A stretch of 13,778 nt of DNA, taken from Verrucomicrobiota bacterium. GTDB taxonomy: Bacteria > Verrucomicrobiota > Verrucomicrobiia > Limisphaerales > JAHEOI01. Location: contig JAHEOI010000133.1 in the NCBI GenBank assembly GCA_018610125.1, positions 1-13,778 of the forward strand, written 5' to 3'. Shown here piece by piece: positions 6,460 through 13,010 of this stretch (within the stretch, counting starts at the first letter, position 1; each line of letters starts with the position of its first letter). The notes under the pieces were generated by a model, which had not been told where the DNA came from, ran no database searches, and was given only the letters and a program-made list of their open reading frames with translations. The position numbers and the translations under genes were made by a program.

Positions 6460-7830
6460 ATGACCTTTCGTAAGAGGCCGGGGCTGTGTTATTGTGAAAA
6501 AAAACCGAAACCAGAAGTCAATTCAGCGGTCTTTATAGTGAAAGCGCTAATTCCAACAGCCGACAAGAAAACGGAGCGAGCCTTCTTGGTGGGGCTCTAC
6601 CTCCGCAACAAACCGAACGGGGAACTGGAGGATTCCTTGGAAGAGCTCGGCGAGCTGGCCAAGACGGCCGGGGGCACGGTTGTCGGGCAAGGGACGCAAA
6701 AGCTCAATGTTCCGGAAGCCGGGACGTACATCGGCGCCGGGAAGGCAAAGGAATTTGCCGAGCTCTGCAAGGCTCGCCAAGCTGATACGGTCATTTTCGA
6801 TGACGAGCTCTCGCCGGCGCAGGTGCGGAATTTGGAGCATATTTTTGGGTGCAAGATTCTCGATCGGACGTCACTGATCTTGGACATCTTTGCCGAACGG
6901 GCTCAGACTCGAGAGGGCAAGCTGCAAGTGGAATTGGCCCAATTGCAGTATCTATACCCACGATTGACCCGCTATTGGACGCACCTCCATCGGCAGCGTG
7001 GTGGTATCGGCACTCAGGGAGAAGGGGAAAAGCAGTTGGAGCTTGACCGGCGACGAGTTCAGTGGCGTATCGACAAGATCCGCGGGGAGCTCGACGAAGT
7101 TCGGAAGCACCGGACCACCCAGCGTCAGGGGCGTCAACGGCATGAATGGCCGTTGGCCTCGATTGTCGGTTACACGAATGCGGGGAAGTCGACGCTGCTC
7201 AATGCGCTCACCGAGGCGAGCGTCTCGACCGAGGACAAGCTTTTTGCGACCCTCGATCCGACCACGCGACACCTGAACCTCCCCAACAACAAGAATGTGC
7301 TGCTTTCGGATACGGTCGGGTTCATTCGGAAGCTGCCTCACCGCTTGGTTGCGGCGTTTAAGGCCACCTTGGAGGAAGTGGTTCAAGCTGAATTGTTGGT
7401 TCATGTGGTCGATGTGAGCCATCCGAGAGCTGAAGAGCAAATTGCGTCGGTGAATAGCGTGTTAAATGAGATTGACGCCGGGGACAAGCCGACATTGATG
7501 GTCTTTAACAAGTTGGACCGGGTCGGATCGGACAATCTGCTGGAGAAATACCTGAGCCAATATCCAGGGTCGGTGGCGGTCTCGGCCAAGAACGGAAACG
7601 GGCTCTCGGACTTGCTTTGTGAGCTGAGCACGCATTTGAGGCCGAACTGCCAGCTTGTCGAAATCGAAGTCCCTTATTCGGAGTCGGCGGTGATCGCCAA
7701 GCTCCACGAGAAGGGGCAGGTTGTCGAGCGTGACTACAACGGGAAAGCGGCCCGACTCAAGGCGTTGCTTCCGCCGTGGGCCCGCCCCGAATTCGAGCCG
7801 TTCATCCTCCCGGACTTTCAAGAGAAATGA
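6460..7830 (+). CDS. hflX: GTPase HflX
   Basis: HflX is a ribosome-associated GTPase that binds the 50S subunit and splits or rescues stalled 70S ribosomes under stress. The 456-residue product has the N-terminal HflX domain with YIGAGKAKE (about 90-98), FDDELSPAQ RNLE (113-125) and DRT-LILDIFAERA (135-148), then the glycine-rich GGIGTQGEGEKQLELDRR (181-198). The GTPase domain has G1 GYTNAGKS (237-244), a TLDPTTR G2 block (264-270), G3 DTVGF (284-288) and G4 NKLD (350-353). The ATG at 6460 lacks a clear ribosome binding site. Its first 26 residues are unlike the family, so a GTG at 6538 (VKALIP) is a real alternative start. Its stop overlaps the radC start by 4 nt. Confidence 0.94.
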   Translation: MTFRKRPGLCYCEKKPKPEVNSAVFIVKALIPTADKKTERAFLVGLYLRNKPNGELEDSLEELGELAKTAGGTVVGQGTQKLNVPEAGTYIGAGKAKEFAELCKARQADTVIFDDELSPAQVRNLEHIFGCKILDRTSLILDIFAERAQTREGKLQVELAQLQYLYPRLTRYWTHLHRQRGGIGTQGEGEKQLELDRRRVQWRIDKIRGELDEVRKHRTTQRQGRQRHEWPLASIVGYTNAGKSTLLNALTEASVSTEDKLFATLDPTTRHLNLPNNKNVLLSDTVGFIRKLPHRLVAAFKATLEEVVQAELLVHVVDVSHPRAEEQIASVNSVLNEIDAGDKPTLMVFNKLDRVGSDNLLEKYLSQYPGSVAVSAKNGNGLSDLLCELSTHLRPNCQLVEIEVPYSESAVIAKLHEKGQVVERDYNGKAARLKALLPPWARPEFEPFILPDFQEK

Positions 7831-8537
7831 GCTCACCGCTTCGAATTAAAGACCTTCCCGATGGGGAACGTCCCCGAGAACGATTGCTTCAGCATGGGGC
7901 GGACGTCCTTCGCGATGCCGAATTGGTGGCGATCCTTTTACGTACAGGCTTGCATGGGACGTCGGCGGTCCAGATGGCCGAGGGGTTGATCAAGCGATTC
8001 GGCAACCTTCAGAATCTTGCTCGGGCTTCGTTGCAGGAGCTGCGAACGGTCAAAGGGATCGGGCGCGATAAGGCGGTCGCGTTAAAGAGCGCTTTCACGT
8101 TGGCGAGACGGATGGCGCAGGAGCTGCAGCGCGACGCCCCGTTGTTGGACACCCCGGAGCGGATTGCCGATTTATTGCGGGAGGAGAACCGCTTTTATCA
8201 AGTGGAGCACTTTCAAGTGGTCCTGTTGAACACGCGTCGACGTTTGATTCGAGTCGAGAAAATCTCACAAGGGACCTTGGATTCATTGCTAATCCATCCC
8301 CGAGAGGTCTTTAAACCGGCGATTGCCATGAATGCGGCGGCAATCCTCCTGGTTCATAACCATCCAAGCGGCGATCCCAACCCAAGTGAAGCCGATATTA
8401 AAGTGACGCGAGACTTGATCCGGGCCGGCCGATTGCTTAAGATTGAGGTTCTTGACCACCTGATCCTGGGACAGCGAACATCGGAACGACAAAAGGATTA
8501 CGTCTCGTTGCGTGAAATCGGGTACTTTTATAGTTAA
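7827..8537 (+). CDS. radC: RadC family JAB/MPN-domain protein
   Basis: RadC proteins combine a helix-hairpin-helix region with a JAMM-type metalloprotease-like domain. Their role is unsettled, and the old DNA-repair attribution rests on a mis-mapped allele. From the ATG at 7827 the product is 236 residues, typical for the family. LPDGERPRERL opens the protein, LRTVKGIGRDKAVALKSA (72-89) is the HhH segment, and VHNHPSGDPNPSEAD (176-190) is the zinc-binding signature with both histidines and the aspartate. The frame extends upstream to 7776 inside hflX, but the 7827 ATG overlaps the hflX stop (ATGA) and gives the expected N-terminus. Coupled translation with hflX is likely. Confidence 0.93.
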   Translation: MSSPLRIKDLPDGERPRERLLQHGADVLRDAELVAILLRTGLHGTSAVQMAEGLIKRFGNLQNLARASLQELRTVKGIGRDKAVALKSAFTLARRMAQELQRDAPLLDTPERIADLLREENRFYQVEHFQVVLLNTRRRLIRVEKISQGTLDSLLIHPREVFKPAIAMNAAAILLVHNHPSGDPNPSEADIKVTRDLIRAGRLLKIEVLDHLILGQRTSERQKDYVSLREIGYFYS

Positions 8538-8554
8538 GGGCCTGGAAAGGACCC
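8538..8554 (+). terminator. Weak stem-loop immediately after radC
   Basis: GGGCCT and AGGACCC pair with one bulged A around a GGAA loop, starting at the base after the radC stop. There is no T-run after it, so it is a poor intrinsic terminator. A second small stem, TGGCG/CGCCA at 8573-8586, lies in the same 115-bp gap. Nothing else is seen there. Confidence 0.2.
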
Positions 8555-8652
8555 AATGGGCATCTGGCTCGGTGGCGCTCCCGCCAAATGGCATGCTTAC
8601 TCCTTTGCCAGCCCCGAGGGTTGTAAATCCTTAATCCAGTCAGCACTCCTCA

Positions 8653-9426
8653 ATGATTCATTCGACAGCAATTATCGACTCGAAAGCCGAGGTGGATTCA
8701 ACAGCGGAAGTGGGGCCTTACACAGTGATTGACGCCGGTGTCGTGGTCGGCCCGGAGTGCTCCATCGGGCCGTATGTGCACTTGACCGGGAAGACCACTA
8801 TCGGATCCCGTAACACGTTTTATGCGGGGAGCGTGATCGGGCAAGCACCACAAGACTTCAAGTACGATGGGAGCCCGACCGGGCTGACCATCGGCGATCA
8901 GAATACCTTTCGGGAAGGCGTGACGGTCCACCGCTCCAACAACGTCGATGGCTCGACCGTCGTCGGCTCGAGCAATTACTTCATGGTGAATAGTCACGTT
9001 GGGCATAACTCGGAGATTGGCGATCAATGCGTCTTCGCCAACGGTGCCTTGCTTGGCGGGCATGTCACGGTGGCCGATAGGGTCTTTATGTCGAGCTACG
9101 CAGCGGTCCATCAGTTTATCCGGATCGGGCGATTGACGATGCTTCAGGGCGGATCGAAGATTTCGAAAGATGTTCCTCCGTTCACAATCACGACCGGACT
9201 GAACGGCCTTTGCGGGTTGAATCAGGTGGGCTTAAGGCGGGCCGAGATCCCGCCAGAAGAGCGCAAGGAGCTGAAAGCCGTTTACCGGCAGCTTTTTTTA
9301 CAGGATCGACCGATTACACAAGCGGCAAAGGCGGCCCAATCGGAATTCGTGCGGTCGCCTTCTCTCGAGCTGTTGAAATTTGTCTTGAGCAGCTCCCAAG
9401 GCGTCTGTGCCCATCGGGACCGCTAG
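8653..9426 (+). CDS. lpxA: LpxA-like acyl-ACP--UDP-N-acetylglucosamine O-acyltransferase
   Basis: LpxA adds a 3-hydroxyacyl chain from ACP to UDP-GlcNAc in the first step of lipid A synthesis. The 257-residue product is a left-handed beta-helix of hexapeptide repeats (about 2-180) followed by a helical tail starting at GLNQVGLRRAEIP (188-200), which is a strong LpxA mark. VIGQAPQDFKY (61-71) and AVHQF (151-155) also fit. His118 in NSHVGHNS aligns with the E. coli catalytic His125. It is followed by Asn119 where E. coli has Asp126, and VTVHRSNN (90-97) replaces the usual IHRGT block, so this is a divergent LpxA branch and its substrate may differ. No lpxD, fabZ or lpxB is adjacent. The ATG has no Shine-Dalgarno. 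The stop overlaps the convergent porin stop. Confidence 0.85.
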   Translation: MIHSTAIIDSKAEVDSTAEVGPYTVIDAGVVVGPECSIGPYVHLTGKTTIGSRNTFYAGSVIGQAPQDFKYDGSPTGLTIGDQNTFREGVTVHRSNNVDGSTVVGSSNYFMVNSHVGHNSEIGDQCVFANGALLGGHVTVADRVFMSSYAAVHQFIRIGRLTMLQGGSKISKDVPPFTITTGLNGLCGLNQVGLRRAEIPPEERKELKAVYRQLFLQDRPITQAAKAAQSEFVRSPSLELLKFVLSSSQGVCAHRDR

Positions 9427-10637
9427 AATTGGTAGATCAAATTGAGGCCAAGCATAAAGGCCTCCTCGTTGGGGGTGTTGACGGTGCCGAAGGCCCCGCC
9501 CGCTTGATCCTCGAGATCTTGGTCATATCGAAGCTCGGTTCGTGTGATGACATTGGGCCAGAGTGAGTAATCCGCCGTCAGCGTGAGCGCAAAGAGCTCT
9601 TCGTTGTAGACGGGGGCCCCGATTGTGCCACGTCTTCTGTTGCGGAGGTCGAAGAAACCATCATCGCTCTCTGCATAATCGGCCCGGAAGTTCAGGTCGA
9701 GCTTTTGGGTGGCGTCCCAAGTCAAGTAGCCTGCAATCGTTTTGGCGCTGCCATCCGCGGCGGTGGCGCCGGAAAATGTGTTGTTGTTCCGTTGGACGTA
9801 ATCGTAAGCCGCGCCCAAATTCAGTCCTTCTATGGGAGTCATGATAGTGCCGCCGGCATAGAAGTTGAGCCGTTCGTTGCCGACCGTATCAAACCCGCCA
9901 TAGGTGGTTCCGACCGAAGCTTGGGAGTCAGAGAGAACGCCCATGCCTTCCGGTGCGGTGAAATAAAGAGCGCCAAGGTAGGTGATGTTCTCTTCTTCAT
10001 CGGCCCGCTGGTTGATGACCGAGGATTGAGAATCGGCCACCCCCATCGACATCCCGAGAACCTCATTGAATTGATAGTTCGCAAGGAGCCCTGTGTGCTG
10101 GAACGGCTCAAGGAAAAATCCGTAGGACCGTGTGTAGTGGGGGTTATCGCCGGAGTGCACGACCTCGTACCCGATGATCGTGTCGAACACGCCCATTTTG
10201 AAATTGAGACCATTGCCGACCGGCGTGATAGCGCTGACATATGCCTGCTTAACGGCGAAATCGGATTGGTTGAGGTCAGCGGAACCTAACACGCTGGTGC
10301 CCAACGCATCCGCATCCGGGCCGAGCATCAGGTCGATCTTATAGCCGGCCGACCAAAGGCTTTCATCGAACGGTTTCTCAATCACGAGATTGGCGGCATC
10401 GAGATTGATGCCGTCCATCTTGTTCTGTCCGACAAACGATCGGCCTGGCAATCGGGTCTGGCTGCTGTCGCCTCCCTGAAGGAGCCAATTTGCCGAGGTG
10501 CTCACATAACCGCTGATGGTGGTTGAGGAAATGGCGGTTTTGATGTTATTGGCCGGCTTTTCCTCCGCTTGGGCAGCGGGGCTGAATCCGGCGACGCTCA
10601 CCGCGAGCATGCCGGCACACCATCGATTTAGTTTCAT
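9423..10637 (-). CDS. Outer-membrane beta-barrel porin, BBP2-like
   Basis: A 404-residue secreted protein starts at the ATG at 10637, with GGAGGA at 10652-10647 (9-nt spacing), the best ribosome binding site in the window. The frame extends upstream to 10724, but only this start gives a signal peptide: a basic MKLNRW, a hydrophobic stretch and a likely AQA cleavage after residue 24. The mature part alternates polar and hydrophobic residues as in barrel strands, with ISGYVSTSANW early, FKMGVFDTIIGYEV in the middle and a C-terminal ...LIYQF ending in phenylalanine, the usual outer-membrane assembly signal. The overall look matches the OmpL-like beta-barrel porin 2 group common in PVC bacteria. 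The solute is not inferable. It lies 147 nt downstream of the nucleotidyltransferase. Confidence 0.8.
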   Translation of the reverse strand: MKLNRWCAGMLAVSVAGFSPAAQAEEKPANNIKTAISSTTISGYVSTSANWLLQGGDSSQTRLPGRSFVGQNKMDGINLDAANLVIEKPFDESLWSAGYKIDLMLGPDADALGTSVLGSADLNQSDFAVKQAYVSAITPVGNGLNFKMGVFDTIIGYEVVHSGDNPHYTRSYGFFLEPFQHTGLLANYQFNEVLGMSMGVADSQSSVINQRADEEENITYLGALYFTAPEGMGVLSDSQASVGTTYGGFDTVGNERLNFYAGGTIMTPIEGLNLGAAYDYVQRNNNTFSGATAADGSAKTIAGYLTWDATQKLDLNFRADYAESDDGFFDLRNRRRGTIGAPVYNEELFALTLTADYSLWPNVITRTELRYDQDLEDQAGGAFGTVNTPNEEAFMLGLNLIYQF

Positions 10638-10692
10638 ACGCTCGCCTCCTCCCGAGATCGGCATTCTGATTTGTTGGTTGTTCGGCGTTACG

Positions 10693-10713
10693 ACGCATCG
10701 TAAAGCGATGCGT
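10693..10713 (-). promoter_or_regulatory. Perfect 8-bp hairpin in the porin leader region
   Basis: ACGCATCG and CGATGCGT form a perfect 8-bp stem with a 5-nt loop, about 55 nt upstream of the porin ATG and downstream of the nucleotidyltransferase stop. No U-run follows on either strand. It could be an mRNA-stabilising or processing stem in the porin 5' leader, or an operator. The A/T block just upstream on the minus strand (about 10724-10736) could be part of a promoter, but I cannot place -35 and -10 boxes. Confidence 0.35.
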
Positions 10714-10784
10714 GGCATTGGCAATAAAAAATTTTTCCCGGAGGGTCTGCGGCAGGAAAGAGAGAAAGGGAGGATTCCTTGACT

Positions 10785-11537
10785 TCAAATTTCTTCCCGC
10801 TCCAGGGCCGCCAAGACTTCCGGATCTCGGACATCGACCCATCGTCCTTCAATTTCCCGGCCTGCAATAACATGTCCGGATTTGAGCATCGAGGCAATGG
10901 CGTCGGTCAGCTCATATTCACCCCGGGCTGATTTTTCGAGGTTTTGGGTATAGTCAAAAAGGCTGGGTCGGAAAATATAGATGCCGGCGTTGTACCAAAG
11001 CGGCAGGCCGGGTCCGATCTTGCCTTCGGAGCGCAACTGCTGCAGTTCCTGGTCGGTCGGCTTCTCGACGAGCGATTCCAGGCAAAAGGCGGAGTCGAAG
11101 AGCATCAGGCCGCCTTTGGCCACTTCTTCGCCGCGGGTCACCGTGATCACCCCTGAGAAGTCACCCTGATGAAATCGATCAAGCATTCGCTGATAGGTTT
11201 GAGGCGCGACGAGGATATCCCCATAGGTTAATAGGAACGGGCTGTCGCCGACGAACGACTTGGCGAGCTCGGGGGCTTTGCCTGTGCCATCTTGAGTCGC
11301 TTGACGCGTATAAGAGAGCTTCATCCCGAATGCGGCGCCATTGCCGAAATATGATTCGATGGTCTCGGCTCGAAATCCGGTGATGATGCAAGCCTCATGG
11401 ATACCGGCATCCTTTAGACCCTCCAGGATACGTTTCAGGATCGGCTTGCCTTGCACCTTAAGCATCGGCTTTGGGACCTCGTCGGTGAGGTCCCGCATCC
11501 GTGTGCCTTTCCCCGCAGCGAGTATGACGGCTTTCAT
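10785..11537 (-). CDS. Sugar-1-phosphate nucleotidyltransferase
   Basis: This enzyme should make an NDP-sugar from NTP and a sugar-1-phosphate for cell-surface glycans. The 250-residue product is a single Rossmann-like nucleotidyltransferase domain with no C-terminal hexapeptide domain. Motifs are AAGKGTRM (7-14), PKPM (22-25), the metal-binding YGDIL (105-109), VEKP (157-160), WYNAGIYIF (181-189) and GRWVDVRDPE (231-240). Glucose-1-phosphate thymidylyltransferase and UTP- or GTP-using relatives share this pattern, so the base and sugar are open. It starts 6 nt after the apgM stop without its own Shine-Dalgarno, so translation is probably coupled to apgM, which places the gene in a two-gene operon. 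Confidence 0.85.
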   Translation of the reverse strand: MKAVILAAGKGTRMRDLTDEVPKPMLKVQGKPILKRILEGLKDAGIHEACIITGFRAETIESYFGNGAAFGMKLSYTRQATQDGTGKAPELAKSFVGDSPFLLTYGDILVAPQTYQRMLDRFHQGDFSGVITVTRGEEVAKGGLMLFDSAFCLESLVEKPTDQELQQLRSEGKIGPGLPLWYNAGIYIFRPSLFDYTQNLEKSARGEYELTDAIASMLKSGHVIAGREIEGRWVDVRDPEVLAALEREEI

Positions 11538-11543
11538 GAGATT

Positions 11544-12767
11544 TTAAGCGCCGAACTTGTCGAACATCTTTGCATTGGCCTGCATGTGGCGAATCAGGTA
11601 TTTCGCCTCAAAGAGGCCCAAAGACCCGCCGTTGGCGGTCGTCTCGGTAAACCGTCCCAGCTTATCGGTTCCGGAATAGGCGGATGATAAGAGGACCGGC
11701 TGCGGATGCCAAGAATGGGCCTTGACCTTGCACGGCGTAGAATGATCCCCGGTGATCGCGAGGACATCGGGAGCTTTCCGCATAAGGGTCGGCAAGGCCG
11801 CATCAAACTCCTCAATGGCCCGGACCTTGGCATCGAAGTCGCCGTCTTCTCCACTCATGTCAGTCGGCTTAAAGTGAATGAAAAAATAGTCGTATTGGTT
11901 GTATTCTTGAAGGTACTGCTCGAACTGCTGCTCGATTGTTTGAGAGCCTTCCAGCTTGGTCATCCCGACCAACTGGGCGAGTCCCTTGTACATCGGGTAG
12001 GTGGCGATCGAGGCGGCCCGAAGCCGATAACGCTCTTCAAAGGTTGGGATGCTCGGCTGATGAGCGATGCCCCGCATGAGGAAGCCGTTTGCCGGATGCT
12101 CCTTCTCGATGATCGGCAGCACCGCTTGATAGAATTGGGAGACAATGCGTGCGGTTTTGTCCGCGGTGGTGTCTTTGCCTCCGGTCGGCTCGGCTGTCGG
12201 AATGGGCTTTCCTTCGCGGTGAGGATCGGCATCGCTAAGTGGCCCGCCCAAGCCGGGGCCCCGGAAGACAACGACAAACCGGTGGTCTTTCCCCGGCTGA
12301 ATAATGACCTCAACATCTTCGATGGATTTGACCTTTTGAGCGATTTGGTCGCATAGGCGCTGGCAGGTTTCGGTTTTGATACGTCCCGCTCGGCGATCGG
12401 TGACGATGCCGTTGTCATCCAATGTGCAAAAGTTGGCTCGCGCCGCGACATCGCCTGCTTGGAGATCCACGCCCAATCCGAGCGCTTCGATCACGCCGCG
12501 GCCCACTTGATGCTCGATCGGGTCATAACCGAAAAGCGCAATGTGACCCGGGCCGCTTCCCGGTGCGATTCCCGGGGCCACCGGATCCATTCGACCTTGC
12601 ACGGCATCTTGACTCAAATGATCCAAATGCGGGGTCTTGGCCGCCTCCAATGGCGTTGTGCGATTTTGCTCCGGTGTCGCAATATCCCCCAATCCATCAA
12701 GCACCGCAAGGACCAGTTTGGCCTCGCACGGAATGGTTAGCTGTGAGTAGAGCTGATCTAATGTCAT
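11544..12767 (-). CDS. apgM: 2,3-bisphosphoglycerate-independent phosphoglycerate mutase, archaeal type
   Basis: ApgM interconverts 3- and 2-phosphoglycerate in glycolysis and gluconeogenesis without a 2,3-BPG cofactor. It belongs to the alkaline-phosphatase superfamily. From the ATG at 12767 the product is 407 residues, normal for the family. VLDGLGD (22-28) carries the first metal aspartate, APGSGPGHIALFGYDP (68-83) carries the predicted phosphorylated serine Ser71, and ITGDHSTP plus the later HSWHP supply C-terminal metal ligands. A TTG at 12785 would add six residues; the ATG is preferred, with a GGGAAAAG stretch just upstream. The archaeal-type enzyme occurs in many bacteria, so it is not itself evidence of recent transfer. 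The nucleotidyltransferase follows 6 nt later. Confidence 0.93.
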   Translation of the reverse strand: MTLDQLYSQLTIPCEAKLVLAVLDGLGDIATPEQNRTTPLEAAKTPHLDHLSQDAVQGRMDPVAPGIAPGSGPGHIALFGYDPIEHQVGRGVIEALGLGVDLQAGDVAARANFCTLDDNGIVTDRRAGRIKTETCQRLCDQIAQKVKSIEDVEVIIQPGKDHRFVVVFRGPGLGGPLSDADPHREGKPIPTAEPTGGKDTTADKTARIVSQFYQAVLPIIEKEHPANGFLMRGIAHQPSIPTFEERYRLRAASIATYPMYKGLAQLVGMTKLEGSQTIEQQFEQYLQEYNQYDYFFIHFKPTDMSGEDGDFDAKVRAIEEFDAALPTLMRKAPDVLAITGDHSTPCKVKAHSWHPQPVLLSSAYSGTDKLGRFTETTANGGSLGLFEAKYLIRHMQANAKMFDKFGA

Positions 12768-12842
12768 AATCTTTTCCCGTGACAATAGTGAGCGGGAGGG
12801 AGTGGCGGCGTCAATGGTTTAGGGTCTGAGGTTACGTAGCGG

Positions 12843-12966
12843 AGGCTGTTAGCCTGCTGTGTCGCAGGCTGTCCGGCCTGCAGGATTTTGATTCGGGCGG
12901 CAAAGGGAGCGGACTGCAGGGGAGTGCAGTTCCGGTCCCCGTTTGTTGGCAGACCAGGCGGTCTGC
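12843..12966. repeat. Hairpin-dense element with alternating pairing arms upstream of apgM
   Basis: The 243-bp gap at 12768-13010 has no gene but contains AGGCT (12843-12847), AGCCTGC (12851-12857), GCAGGCT (12864-12870) and GCCTGC (12876-12881). Each inner arm can pair with either neighbour, giving mutually exclusive stems. Further on are ACTGCA/TGCAGT (12913-12930) and GCAGACC/GGTCTGC (12949-12966, 4-nt loop). It looks like a dispersed structured repeat of PVC-type genomes, different in sequence from the one at 2098-2230. By position it could also end the upstream cytochrome transcript or lie in the apgM 5' leader. No T-run follows any stem. Confidence 0.5.
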
Positions 12967-13010
12967 GTCATCGTCATTAGGGGACGGCCGGGAGAACGTG
13001 CCTATCAGCT

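Noticed and set aside
11706..12356. 216-codon plus-strand ORF antisense to apgM
   Set aside because: It lies within apgM, which has full family motifs on the other strand. There is no start-site support.
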